42,878 bases of DNA, taken from NCBI GenBank assembly GCA_947172645.1, contig CAMWBY010000026.1, forward strand, positions 1-42,878, given 5' to 3'. The notes under the pieces are model-generated. The model had not been told where the DNA came from. It saw only the letters and a list, made by a program, of their open reading frames with translations, and did no database searches. The DNA is from an uncultured Lachnospiraceae bacterium (GTDB lineage Bacteria; Bacillota; Clostridia; Lachnospirales; Lachnospiraceae). The translations under genes were made by a program, and so were the position numbers. Shown piece by piece: positions 25,522-34,105 of the stretch (positions within the stretch are counted from its first letter, which is position 1; each line of letters starts with the position of its first letter).

Positions 25522-26580
25522 CTACGGACGAAACTCGTCCATAATGTCTTTTACATGTTCTAATTTCGTTGCCCGGTAAGCGTTTGCCCCGCAAAACAAA
25601 AGCGCGTCTTCGACTTTACCTTTCACCGCATTGACCAACGCATCCGTAATGCAGTAAGGCGTCTTCGCCGGATTGCATGTGCTGATACACAGATGGCACT
25701 TTCCATGGGGCACTGGCCCTTCCTTTGCCCGTTTCATAAAAGGGTTCAGAATGGCTCTGCCAGGCATTCCCACCGGGCTCTGTACGATAACGATATCTTC
25801 TTTTTTTGCATCAATGTAACTCTGTTTATAGGCTTCGTCCGCGTCACATTCATAAGTGGTCACGAAACGGGTTGCCATCTGGACGCCGGAAGCGCCCATA
25901 TCAAAATAACGCTCCATATCGCCGCGGGTATATATGCCGCCTGCCATAATAACAGGGATGTCTGTTCCGTGTTCCGCCGCCGCGTCATTGACTTTCTCAA
26001 TGATGGCCTTCACTTCGCTGTCATAATCCAACCCATCTATATCATCAAGTTCTTCTTTGTGAAATCCCAAATGCCCGCCTGCAAGCGGCCCTTCAATCAC
26101 CACTGCATCGGGAAGCCTCTGATACTTTTTCCACCAGTAGCGCATAATAACCTGTGCGGATTTCACACTGGATACGATTGGCGCAAGTTTTGTCCTGGCT
26201 GTCCCCACCAACTTCGGAAGTTCCATAGGAAGCCCGGCGCCCGAAATAATCAGGTCGATTCCCGCGTCCACAGCCGCCCTAACATACTCCTCATATTTTC
26301 TGGTGGCAACCATAATATTGACTCCCAGAATACCTTCTTTTGCAATCTTACGAGCCTTCTGAATCTCGGTTTTGATGGCACGCATATTGGCGCCGATAGG
26401 GTCGGCATCAAAGTCCGGTTCCTTGTATCCAATCTGCGCCGTGGAAATGACGCCGATACCGCCCTCCGCCGCCACCGCCCCTGCCAGGGAAGACAAGCTG
26501 ACTCCTACGCCCATCCCGCCCTGTATAACAGGTACTTTCGCCGTGAGATTCCCTATAGTAAGAGGTTTTATTTCCGCCAT
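25522..26580 (-). CDS. Nitronate monooxygenase / FabK-like flavoprotein
   Basis: 352-aa FMN-dependent TIM-barrel protein of the 2-nitropropane dioxygenase/FabK superfamily (PVIQGGMGVGVSLSSLAGAVA, then IEGPLAGGHLGF, VIMAGGIYTRGD, GASGVQMATRFV). It differs from the true FabK at 30299-31219 by a C-terminal region with clustered Cys (KCHLCISTCNPAKTPYC). The reaction is not certain. Its place between fabZ and fabH suggests a role in fatty-acid metabolism, either as a second enoyl-ACP reductase or in detoxification. Confidence 0.8.
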   Translation of the reverse strand: MAEIKPLTIGNLTAKVPVIQGGMGVGVSLSSLAGAVAAEGGIGVISTAQIGYKEPDFDADPIGANMRAIKTEIQKARKIAKEGILGVNIMVATRKYEEYVRAAVDAGIDLIISGAGLPMELPKLVGTARTKLAPIVSSVKSAQVIMRYWWKKYQRLPDAVVIEGPLAGGHLGFHKEELDDIDGLDYDSEVKAIIEKVNDAAAEHGTDIPVIMAGGIYTRGDMERYFDMGASGVQMATRFVTTYECDADEAYKQSYIDAKKEDIVIVQSPVGMPGRAILNPFMKRAKEGPVPHGKCHLCISTCNPAKTPYCITDALVNAVKGKVEDALLFCGANAYRATKLEHVKDIMDEFRP

Positions 26581-26606
26581 ACACTTCTCCTTTTACACGA
26601 AGCTGC

Positions 26607-27041
26607 CTACGCCTCGCCGATGGCAAAGGTCAATTCCGCCTGTGTGACAAGTTTTCCGTTCACATAAGCTTTCGCCGCGCCCACCCCGATAGGTCCTTTG
26701 ATTTTGATAATTTCCGTCTCCAATGTGAGTACGTCCCCCGGCACTACCTTGCCTTTGAATTTGGCATTGTTGATTGCCGCAAAATATGCCGTCTTGCCTC
26801 GAAACTCAGGCTGGCTTAAAATTGCCACCGCACCCGTCTGCGCCAAGGCTTCCACAATCAGCACGCCAGGCATAACCGGTTCCTGCGGGAAATGCCCTGC
26901 AAAAAAAGGTTCGTTGTAAGATACACACTTTTTTGCCACCACGCGCTTGCCTTCTTCTAATTCCTCAACCGTATCAATAAGCATAAACGGCTGTCTGTGA
27001 GGAATTATCTCCATAATCTCTTTTGCTGTCATAAGCGACAT
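26607..27041 (-). CDS. fabZ: 3-hydroxyacyl-ACP dehydratase
   Basis: 144-aa hot-dog fold dehydratase that removes water from 3-hydroxyacyl-ACP. The catalytic His50 (FAGHFPQEPVMPGV) and Glu64 (IVEALAQTGA) are present, with the N-terminal IIPHRQPFMLID. Its start lies 17 bases after the fabF stop. No FabA/FabM/FabN-type isomerase is visible in this operon, so unsaturated fatty acids would need another enzyme or a bifunctional FabZ. Confidence 0.95.
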   Translation of the reverse strand: MSLMTAKEIMEIIPHRQPFMLIDTVEELEEGKRVVAKKCVSYNEPFFAGHFPQEPVMPGVLIVEALAQTGAVAILSQPEFRGKTAYFAAINNAKFKGKVVPGDVLTLETEIIKIKGPIGVGAAKAYVNGKLVTQAELTFAIGEA

Positions 27042-27058
27042 ATCCTCGTCCCCCTTCT

Positions 27059-28294
27059 CTATGCATGATACTTCTTTACTAACAAACTTGCATTGTGTCC
27101 GCCGAAACCAAGGGAATTGGACAATGCATACTCAAAGTCCTCCTCATATGCCTCTTTACAATAGTTCAAATCGCACTCCTCGTCAGGCACCTGGTAGCCT
27201 ACAGTACGGTGGATGTAGCCTTCCTCCAATTCCTTTACGCAAGTCACGAACTCAATCGCGCCGGCTGCCCCCAGAAGGTGTCCCACCATAGACTTGGTGG
27301 AGTTGATTTTAATATCCTTCGCATGTTCGCCAAACAACAGCTTAATCGCCCTTGTCTCAAAAAGGTCGTTGTGGTGCGTCGCTGTGCCATGGGCATTGAT
27401 ATATGTGACGTCTTCTTTTGCAATTCCTGCATCCGCCACCGCATATTCCATTGCCTTAGCCGCGCCTGCACCGTCCTCCGCAGGAGATGTGATATGGTAG
27501 GCATCCGACGTACAGCCATATCCTGCCACTTCTGCATAAATCTTTGCGCCTCTCGCTTTTGCGTGTTCCAACTCTTCCAGTACGACAACCGCCGCGCCCT
27601 CGCCCATCACGAAACCGCTTCTTTCTTTGTCGAAAGGAATAGAACACCTGGACGGGTCTTCACATGTGGACAGTGCCGTCAAGGCGGAGAAACCGCCGAT
27701 ACCGATAGGACAGACGCTTCCCTCCGTACCGCCCGCAACCATCACCTCCGCATCTCCATACTGGATGGCACGGAAAGCCTCGCCGATAGAATTAGTACCT
27801 GTTGCGCACGCTGTCACTACGTTAATGCTCTTACCCTTTAAGCCAAATTGGATGGAAACATTCCCTGCCGCCATATTGGAAATGGTCAAAGGCACGAATA
27901 ACGGCTCAATTCTGGAAGGCCCTTTCTCCAACATTCTGCTGTGGGAACGTTCCATAGCCTGCAGGGAACCTGTACCGGAACCCACTGCCACACCCACGCG
28001 GTAGGGGTCTTCCTTCTCCATATCAAGCCCCGCATCCTCAATCGCCTCCTTCGCCGCCGCCACTGCATACTGGGAAAAAGGTTCCATGCGCTTGGCCGCC
28101 TTAAAATCCATGTAGTTTTTGCCCTCAAAGCCCTTGACTTCCGCGGCAAGTTTACATTTAAAATCAGTGGCATCAAATTTGGTAATCGGGGCAAAACCGA
28201 TTTTTCCTTCCTTAACCCCCGTCCAAAATTCATCCACGCTCAAACCAATGGGTGTAATTGCACCCATGCCTGTTACTACAACTCGTCTGCTCAT
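27059..28294 (-). CDS. fabF: 3-oxoacyl-ACP synthase II
   Basis: 411-aa elongating beta-ketoacyl-ACP synthase. The Cys-His-His triad matches: Cys163 (TACATGTN), His302 (NAHGTATHHND) and His339 (MVGHLLGAAGA), almost the same numbering as in E. coli FabF. It elongates acyl-ACP with malonyl-ACP. In many clostridial fab operons accB follows fabF; here fabZ follows directly and the acetyl-CoA carboxylase genes are missing. Confidence 0.96.
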   Translation of the reverse strand: MSRRVVVTGMGAITPIGLSVDEFWTGVKEGKIGFAPITKFDATDFKCKLAAEVKGFEGKNYMDFKAAKRMEPFSQYAVAAAKEAIEDAGLDMEKEDPYRVGVAVGSGTGSLQAMERSHSRMLEKGPSRIEPLFVPLTISNMAAGNVSIQFGLKGKSINVVTACATGTNSIGEAFRAIQYGDAEVMVAGGTEGSVCPIGIGGFSALTALSTCEDPSRCSIPFDKERSGFVMGEGAAVVVLEELEHAKARGAKIYAEVAGYGCTSDAYHITSPAEDGAGAAKAMEYAVADAGIAKEDVTYINAHGTATHHNDLFETRAIKLLFGEHAKDIKINSTKSMVGHLLGAAGAIEFVTCVKELEEGYIHRTVGYQVPDEECDLNYCKEAYEEDFEYALSNSLGFGGHNASLLVKKYHA

Positions 28295-28402
28295 ACCGCT
28301 TGCTCTGCTCCTTTTCTAATGTGACAATGATTCTGTATCTCTCCATACGCCTGCATATGGCAAACCGGAACCATCGCCTGTTTTCCTATGATACAAAAAT
28401 TC

Positions 28403-29143
28403 TTATATAGCCATTCCGCCGTCCACAGAAATAACCTGTCCTGTAATATAAGACGCCTTGTCACTGGCAAGAAACGCTACTGTCTCCGCCACATCTTTCG
28501 GCCTCCCAACACGTTTCAATGGAATCTGCGCCAACGTCGCCTCCTTGGCCGTATCCGTCATTGCCTGTGTCATGTCCGTGTCAATATAACCAGGCGCCAC
28601 TGCGTTAACCGTGATGTTCCTGCTGGCAAGTTCACGGGCCATAGACTTGGTCAAGCCGATTACGCCCGCCTTGGATGCGGCATAGTTGGCCTGTCCTGCA
28701 TTGCCCAACACGCCGGATACGGAGGACAAGTTAATAATCCTGCCGGATTTCTGTTTGATGAAAGGACGGTACATATGTTTCATCGTATTAAAAGTCCCTT
28801 TTAAATTTGTATCTATGACAGCGTCGAAATCTTCCTCCGTCATCTTAATCACAAGGTTGTCCTTGGTAATGCCCGCGTTGTTCACCAGAATATCTATGTG
28901 CCCGAAAGCAGCCAGCATATCCGTAATCATCTTGCCGCACGCCTCATAGTCCGCCACGCTGCACTGTACTGCGGCAGCCTTGCGCCCCATCTTCTCGATT
29001 TCGCTTACGACTTCTTCCGCTTTTTCCTTCGAGCCATTGTAATTGACAATCACATCTGCGCCATACTGCGCCAATGTCAACGCAATTTCACGGCCAATGC
29101 CGCGTCCCGCGCCTGTCACAAGCGCCACTTTCCCTTCTAACAT
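28403..29143 (-). CDS. fabG: 3-oxoacyl-ACP reductase
   Basis: 246-aa short-chain dehydrogenase. The NADP-binding GAGRGIG is at residues 11-17, NNAG near 88-91, and the catalytic Ser141, Tyr154 and Lys158 (YAASK) follow. It reduces 3-oxoacyl-ACP in each elongation cycle. The ATG at 29143 has GGAGGAAGATA just before it; an upstream in-frame ATG at 29179 lacks such a site. It lies between fabD and fabF as in other clostridial fab operons. Confidence 0.95.
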   Translation of the reverse strand: MLEGKVALVTGAGRGIGREIALTLAQYGADVIVNYNGSKEKAEEVVSEIEKMGRKAAAVQCSVADYEACGKMITDMLAAFGHIDILVNNAGITKDNLVIKMTEEDFDAVIDTNLKGTFNTMKHMYRPFIKQKSGRIINLSSVSGVLGNAGQANYAASKAGVIGLTKSMARELASRNITVNAVAPGYIDTDMTQAMTDTAKEATLAQIPLKRVGRPKDVAETVAFLASDKASYITGQVISVDGGMAI

Positions 29144-29247
29144 TATCTTCCTCCATTTCCGAAACAAAATATCCCTCACTGCCTCTTTTACATAACAGCG
29201 TAAGGCTGAACTGTTTTCTCACCTATTCCATTTTCTTGTTCCATTTT

Positions 29248-30153
29248 TTATAATTTATCCAAGTCTTCCACTTTCTCTACATTAAGAACTTTCATGCTTT
29301 TATCAATTTTGCGCATAAAACCGGAGAGAGTCTTTCCAGGCCCGATTTCCACAAAAGTATCCACGCCGTCGGCAATCATGCGCTCTACGGTCTGCTGCCA
29401 TCTAACGGAAGAAGACACCTGTTTCTCCAAAAGAGCTTTTACCTCGGACTTATCCGTCACATAATCCGCCGTTACATTAGCGATATAAGGAATCTGGATA
29501 TCATGAATCTCTACACTTTCCAACTCCTTCGCCAGTTTCTCCCCTGCGCCTGTCAATAACGGAGAGTGAAAAGGCCCGCTTACCTTCAAAGGAACGCATC
29601 TCTTAGCTCCTGCTGCCGTCAGCTTCTCCACGGCCGCCTGCGCCGCCCCTTCTTCCCCTGTAATGACAATCTGCCCTGGACAGTTATAGTTTGCGATAGT
29701 CACCATACCCGGCGTCTCTTCGCATATTTTTTCAATCACCGCTGTATCCAGTCCAAGCACCGCCACCATGGCGCCGCCATTGGGTACTGCCTCCTGCATA
29801 TAAATGCCACGCTTACGCACTATTTTAAATACATCCGCAGCGCTCATCACACCGCTGGCGGTTAAGGCGCCGTATTCTCCCAGGCTCAAACCGGCTGTCA
29901 CATCAGGCTTAATACCCTTCTCCTCTATCGCTTTCAACATTGCTACCTCTGCAGCCAACATAGCAATCTGTGTATATTCCGTAATATGAATCTGCTCATT
30001 TTCCTCAAAACACAATGCAGCAACATCCAACCCGCTTGCTTTACTTGCCAATTCGAACATCTCCTTGCTGACCGGAATCTGTTCGTAAAAGTCTTTCCCC
30101 ATACCTATATACTGTGCGCCCTGTCCCGGGAACATAAATGCCATTTTACCCAT
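29248..30153 (-). CDS. fabD: Malonyl-CoA:ACP transacylase
   Basis: 301 aa. It transfers malonyl from CoA to ACP. The GQGAQYIGMG motif is at the N-terminus, nucleophile Ser90 is in GLSLGEY, and His196 is in GPFHSPLL. AAAGGCGG precedes the start by 10 bases. The 145-base gap upstream holds a terminator-like hairpin and a FabT-like operator, so this gene begins a regulated sub-operon. Confidence 0.95.
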   Translation of the reverse strand: MGKMAFMFPGQGAQYIGMGKDFYEQIPVSKEMFELASKASGLDVAALCFEENEQIHITEYTQIAMLAAEVAMLKAIEEKGIKPDVTAGLSLGEYGALTASGVMSAADVFKIVRKRGIYMQEAVPNGGAMVAVLGLDTAVIEKICEETPGMVTIANYNCPGQIVITGEEGAAQAAVEKLTAAGAKRCVPLKVSGPFHSPLLTGAGEKLAKELESVEIHDIQIPYIANVTADYVTDKSEVKALLEKQVSSSVRWQQTVERMIADGVDTFVEIGPGKTLSGFMRKIDKSMKVLNVEKVEDLDKL

Positions 30154-30205
30154 AATCCAATAACCGCCTTTCTCGTTGTCAATTTTTTCATCTACATGAA
30201 TGATA

Positions 30206-30221
30206 GTTTGAATTTCAAAGT
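30206..30221. promoter_or_regulatory. FabT/FabR-like operator upstream of fabD
   Basis: AGTTTGA-ATT-TCAAAGT contains the palindrome TTTGA-N3-TCAAA (30207-30219). Almost the same sequence, with AATACT in the place of TATACT, overlaps the acpP promoter at 31625-31642. The half-sites match what is known for FabT-type MarR regulators of fatty-acid genes. Confidence 0.65.
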
Positions 30222-30236
30222 ATTTGTTTTTAAGAA

Positions 30237-30262
30237 GAGCGCAAGCCTGCGAGCTTGCGCTC
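30237..30262 (-). terminator. Hairpin between fabK and fabD
   Basis: GAGCGCAAGC (30237-30246) and GCTTGCGCTC (30253-30262) pair perfectly, with TTCTTAAAAAC following on the minus strand. It probably ends or attenuates the acpP-fabK transcript ahead of the operator at 30206. This would give acpP and fabK a higher level than the rest of the operon. Confidence 0.65.
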
Positions 30263-30298
30263 CTTCAAACATCAAATATATGTTTTTTCCATTTCTTT

Positions 30299-31219
30299 CT
30301 ATTTCAGCAGAGCTTCCGCCTGCGCCATAATTTCCTGAATCATCTCGGCACAAGACTGCTCCTTCTTGACCATACCTGCAATCTGTCCTGCCATCAATGT
30401 ACCGTTGACGGTATCGCCTTCCACAACCGCCTTACGCAGAGCGCCTAACGTGAGATGCTCTAATTCTTCAAAAGGTGCCCCTGCCTTTTCCAATTTCAGA
30501 TATTCTCTGGTCATATTGTTGCGTATCTGGCGCACCGGATGCCCATGGGTCATGCCCGTCACTTCCGAATCAATATCTTTCGCTGCCAGAATTTTCTTCT
30601 TATAATTCTCATGTACGATGGATTCCGTGGCAACCACAAACCTGGTTCCCATCTGCACTGCCTCTGCGCCTAACATCATAGCCGCCGCAAAGCCTCTTCC
30701 ATCCGCAATACCGCCTGCCGCGATTACCGGAATATTCACTGCATCTACCACCTGCGGAACGAGTGTCATCGTAGTGGCCGACCCAATATGTCCGCCGGAC
30801 TCCGTACCTTCGGCAACTACCGCATCCACGCCGGCGCGTTCCATCATCCTGGCAAGCGCCACGCTGGCAATAACGGGAATCACTTTGATGCCGGCTTCCT
30901 TCCACGAAGCAAGATATTTGCCCGGATTACCTGCTCCGGTAGTTACCACCTGCACGCCTTCTTCAACAATCACCTTAGCAATCTCATCCGCCTCGGGATT
31001 CATCAGCATAACATTTACGCCGAACGGTTTATCAGTTAATTCTTTCGTCTTCTGAATCTGCTCTCTTACAAAAGATGCCGGCGCACCGCCTGCCCCGATA
31101 ATTCCCAGGCCGCCCGCTTCCGAAACGGCTGCCGCAAGATGGTACTCCGCTACCCATGCCATACCGCCCTGGATAATCGGATACTCAATCCCCAGAAGTT
31201 CTGTAATTTTTGTTTTCAT
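30299..31219 (-). CDS. fabK: Enoyl-ACP reductase II (FMN-dependent)
   Basis: 306-aa flavin-dependent enoyl-ACP reductase, the last step of each elongation cycle. It is recognised by GIEYPIIQGGMAWVAEYHLAAAVS, AEGTESGGHIG, IAAGGIADGRG and GAEAVQMGTRFV, and by its place between acpP and fabD. FabK organisms are naturally insensitive to triclosan at this step. No FabI is visible. A 137-base gap separates it from acpP. Confidence 0.92.
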   Translation of the reverse strand: MKTKITELLGIEYPIIQGGMAWVAEYHLAAAVSEAGGLGIIGAGGAPASFVREQIQKTKELTDKPFGVNVMLMNPEADEIAKVIVEEGVQVVTTGAGNPGKYLASWKEAGIKVIPVIASVALARMMERAGVDAVVAEGTESGGHIGSATTMTLVPQVVDAVNIPVIAAGGIADGRGFAAAMMLGAEAVQMGTRFVVATESIVHENYKKKILAAKDIDSEVTGMTHGHPVRQIRNNMTREYLKLEKAGAPFEELEHLTLGALRKAVVEGDTVNGTLMAGQIAGMVKKEQSCAEMIQEIMAQAEALLK

Positions 31220-31355
31220 CCTACAACCTCTACCCTAACACGCGCAAGCCATACTGCCTGTGCATTTCCCTATAGATACTGCCTCGCCGCTTCACATCAA
31301 GACGCCGGTCAGCATCGTCGGCGCGCATCCTGTATACCACGCCTCACAAATCTTC

Positions 31356-31589
31356 TTACGCTTCTACGCCTTTGCTCTTCATATACTCAATTACAGCGCC
31401 CACTGTCGTAATCTGCTCTAAATCTTCGGAAGGAATCTCTACGCCGTATTCCTCTTCGAAAGCCATAACAAGCTCGAATAAGTCTAAGGAGTCCGCACCC
31501 AAATCATCCTTGAAGGAGGACTCTTCTGTAATCTCTACGCCTTCCAAATTTAACTGTTCCTGAATAATCTCGATAACTCTTTCTAACAT
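31356..31589 (-). CDS. acpP: Acyl carrier protein
   Basis: 77-aa acidic four-helix protein with the phosphopantetheine attachment Ser34 in [10 protein letters not shown]. It carries growing acyl chains for the following fab enzymes. It is the first gene of the operon, behind a strong promoter and a FabT-like operator, with AAGGAG before its start. Confidence 0.96.
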   Translation of the reverse strand: MLERVIEIIQEQLNLEGVEITEESSFKDDLGADSLDLFELVMAFEEEYGVEIPSEDLEQITTVGAVIEYMKSKGVEA

Positions 31590-31624
31590 TTTCCTGTTCT
31601 CCTTTTCACCATTAGATAAAATAG

Positions 31625-31637
31625 TTTGACATTCAAA
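31625..31637. promoter_or_regulatory. FabT/FabR-like operator at the acpP promoter
   Basis: TTTGA-CAT-TCAAA touches the downstream edge of the acpP -10 box, so a bound repressor would block initiation. No FabT/FapR gene is in the window, so the regulator would act from elsewhere. Confidence 0.7.
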
Positions 31638-31665
31638 GTATATTCTTTGTCCCTCGATTTGTCAA
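31637..31665 (-). promoter_or_regulatory. Main promoter of the fatty-acid operon
   Basis: On the minus strand TTGACA (31665-31660) and TATACT (31642-31637) are separated by 17 bases. A second possible promoter lies just upstream: TTGACA (31698-31693), 16 bases, TAAAAT (31676-31671). Confidence 0.8.
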
Positions 31666-31699
31666 TCTTAATTTTACGGGTTTTCTGTGTTTTGTCAAT

Positions 31700-32542
31700 T
31701 CACTTTGACAATAAATATTGATAAATCTCTCTTTTTGGTACGCCCCTGTCTTTTGCCACTTGTTTCATGGCGTTTTTTTCATCCATCCCCTCTTTCTCAT
31801 AGTATGCCATATGCTCTTCAATGCCCATGCTCTGCCACGCCGCCTGCCGTTCTTCTTTCTTCTGCGCCAGACTTTTCCCTTCCACAACCAGTACATACTC
31901 TCCACGCGGTTCCTCGGTTTCATACATCGTCAGCGCACCCTCAACCGTCGTGGGAACCACCGTCTCAAACTTTTTTGTCAATTCCCTGCAGAGCGTCAGC
32001 CTGCGGTTCCCCAACGTATCCAACAGCTCTTCCAATGTCCGCACCAAATGGTGGGGCGCTTCGTACAGGATAATCGTTCGGGATTCTTCTTTCAGTTCCT
32101 CCAGTATCTGCGCTTTCTCCTTCTTATCTGACGGCAGAAAAGCCTCGAAACAAAACCGCCTCGTACCAAGTCCCGACAGCGTAAGGGCAGTGATACATGC
32201 CGCCGCTCCCGGCAGCGATGTAACCCGGATACCCGCCTCATGGCATTTGGCCACCAGCACCTCCCCCGGGTCGGAAATCCCCGGCGTGCCTGCATCGGTA
32301 ATCAACGCCACGTCTTTACCCTGGCGCATCTGTTCCACTAGGTAGTCTGCTTTTTCTACTTTATTATATTCGTGGTAACTGGTCATAGAAGTCTTTATCT
32401 GAAAATGATTGAGCAATTTAATGCTGTTTCGCGTATCCTCTGCTGCAATGATGTCCACACTCCCAAGCGTCTCCACTGCCCGGGGCGTCATATCGCCCAG
32501 ATTGCCGATAGGCGTCGCGCACAAATATAGCATTCCTGACAT
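31700..32542 (-). CDS. rsmI: 16S rRNA (cytidine(1402)-2'-O)-methyltransferase
   Basis: 280-aa SAM-dependent methyltransferase of the tetrapyrrole methylase fold, recognised by LYLCATPIGNLGDMTPRA, AEDTRNSIKLL, ITDAGTPGISDPG and LPGAAACITAL. It methylates the 2'-OH of C1402 in the decoding centre. It is orthologous in position to B. subtilis yabC. The glycoside-hydrolase-like gene ends 15 bases before it. Confidence 0.94.
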   Translation of the reverse strand: MSGMLYLCATPIGNLGDMTPRAVETLGSVDIIAAEDTRNSIKLLNHFQIKTSMTSYHEYNKVEKADYLVEQMRQGKDVALITDAGTPGISDPGEVLVAKCHEAGIRVTSLPGAAACITALTLSGLGTRRFCFEAFLPSDKKEKAQILEELKEESRTIILYEAPHHLVRTLEELLDTLGNRRLTLCRELTKKFETVVPTTVEGALTMYETEEPRGEYVLVVEGKSLAQKKEERQAAWQSMGIEEHMAYYEKEGMDEKNAMKQVAKDRGVPKREIYQYLLSK

Positions 32543-32557
32543 AAATTCTTCCCTCCG

Positions 32558-34075
32558 TCATCCGTTCCCGCTGACTGTCTCCGGTTGGGCACTACCCTGC
32601 GCCTCACCTTCTTCTCCATCTTGTACCTGAGTCTCTTCTGCTTGTCCTCCATTTGCCTTCTCTTCTTCCCACTGCGCTCTCTCGGCCTCAGCTTCCTCGT
32701 CTGTCAGAAAAGAAGTGCGTTTGTAATTGACCGCCGCATTCCATACAATCCACTCGTCATACCCTGCAAAATAAGCCCCTTTTATTTGGTCCCGCAGCTG
32801 CTTGGCCCCATAGCTGATATGCCCCGGCACCCAACTTGCCGTAAACCCCTGCAGCCACATCCGCACCCCTGCGCGGCTTCCATCCGGCACCGTTTTAAGT
32901 TCCTCCACAGATGCCGAAGACGCCCCATAGATTGTCCGGTATGGGTCTGCGTCCGGCACGTCAATCCCATATGCGCCATTATGATAATGGGACGGATACA
33001 CCATCGGACAGATATAGTCTAAATGCCTCGCCATCTGTACATAGTCCTGGCCTACAATCTTCTGGTCAATTTCATTGTCAATCACCGTCCCGAACACATC
33101 CGCCGCTACATATACTCCCAAGGGCTCCAGTTTCCCGTACATATATTCCGTAAACTGGGTAATAATCCCAATCTTATCGGTTTTCTCCGCCTCTTCCCCG
33201 TAGTCCACTTCCTCCTCTCTGACATCCGTAGAAAAGCGTATGTAATCAAACTGTATCTCATCAAACCCTGCTTTCGCCGCTTCAGCCCCGATTTCCGCCA
33301 GGTAATCCCAAACGCCCCTCTCATAAGGATTGACCCAGGCTAAGCCGCTTTTATCCCGGAAAACTTCGCCAGTCTTGGTATGTACCGCCCACTCCGGCTT
33401 CTGCTCCGCCAGGTAAGGGTCTCTAAATGCCACGATTCTTGCAATCAGATAGATATCCTTCTCTTTACATTTTGCCACCAACCCATCTATATCCGATATA
33501 TAGCCGACTCCTGCGCCAATTTCCCTGACCTGCTCCGACTGCATCTCATAGGTTACCTTGCCCTCGTCATTCTTGATATCTATGACCATAGCGTTTAACT
33601 CTGTCTCGTCTACCAGGGCGATGAGATCGTCCATCTTTCCAATTCCGGCAACAGGGCCGCTGACATAAATGCCTTTGACCCGGACAGGTTCCCTTCTTGT
33701 ATCCGCCGTATCTTTGTCTTCGCCTGCCCCTGTGTCTTCCGTAGCATTATCTGTATCATTTTGGCCCTGTCCGACATCGTTGCCTGACACATTTTCTTTA
33801 TCCGACATATCTTCTGCATTTTCCGAATTATCCGTCATCGTATCCGGGCTTCCTGTCTGTGCTTCCGCTGCTTCCGACACACTCTCGTCTACAAGCCCGT
33901 CCGACTCCGCATCATTATCCGACACCGTCTCTTGCGCCGCATCTGGCTCATTGGAAGTCTGCGCCATAGCCGCCTCTCCTACGCTGCCGCAACCGCAGCA
34001 TAAAACCGCCGCCAATATGAAACCTACGAACAAAAGTACATAGGAAAGAAACACCTTTTTCCCTAAATGAGACAT
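32558..34075 (-). CDS. Putative secreted glycoside hydrolase lipoprotein (DUF4015)
   Basis: 505 aa. It begins with a membrane-spanning signal and a Cys-rich lipobox (AAVLCCGC), so it is probably a surface lipoprotein. Residues about 40-130 form a long acidic Asp/Glu/Ser/Thr linker. Residues about 135-460 match the DUF4015 putative glycoside hydrolase family, a TIM-barrel: RVKGIYVSGP, DIYLIARIVAFRDP, GFDEIQFDYIRFS, CPMVYPSHY. The Asp in QFDYIRF is a candidate catalytic residue. The tail is again acidic and low complexity. The substrate is unknown, perhaps a cell-wall or exopolysaccharide. It lies between trmN6 and rsmI, an unusual place for a secreted enzyme. Confidence 0.82.
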   Translation of the reverse strand: MSHLGKKVFLSYVLLFVGFILAAVLCCGCGSVGEAAMAQTSNEPDAAQETVSDNDAESDGLVDESVSEAAEAQTGSPDTMTDNSENAEDMSDKENVSGNDVGQGQNDTDNATEDTGAGEDKDTADTRREPVRVKGIYVSGPVAGIGKMDDLIALVDETELNAMVIDIKNDEGKVTYEMQSEQVREIGAGVGYISDIDGLVAKCKEKDIYLIARIVAFRDPYLAEQKPEWAVHTKTGEVFRDKSGLAWVNPYERGVWDYLAEIGAEAAKAGFDEIQFDYIRFSTDVREEEVDYGEEAEKTDKIGIITQFTEYMYGKLEPLGVYVAADVFGTVIDNEIDQKIVGQDYVQMARHLDYICPMVYPSHYHNGAYGIDVPDADPYRTIYGASSASVEELKTVPDGSRAGVRMWLQGFTASWVPGHISYGAKQLRDQIKGAYFAGYDEWIVWNAAVNYKRTSFLTDEEAEAERAQWEEEKANGGQAEETQVQDGEEGEAQGSAQPETVSGNG

Positions 34076-34105
34076 AACCCTTCCGCCCTTTCTTCTTTTG
34101 TCACA

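Noticed and set aside
25693..26667. Long plus-strand frame of 324 codons opposite the NMO-like gene
   Set aside because: It is a shadow of a well-recognised flavoprotein gene. Similar long plus-strand frames opposite fabF, fabH and fabK are also shadows.
27095..27841. Plus-strand frame of 248 codons opposite fabF
   Set aside because: Antisense to a gene with an intact catalytic triad; composition (His/Arg/Cys-rich) is typical of an antisense shadow.
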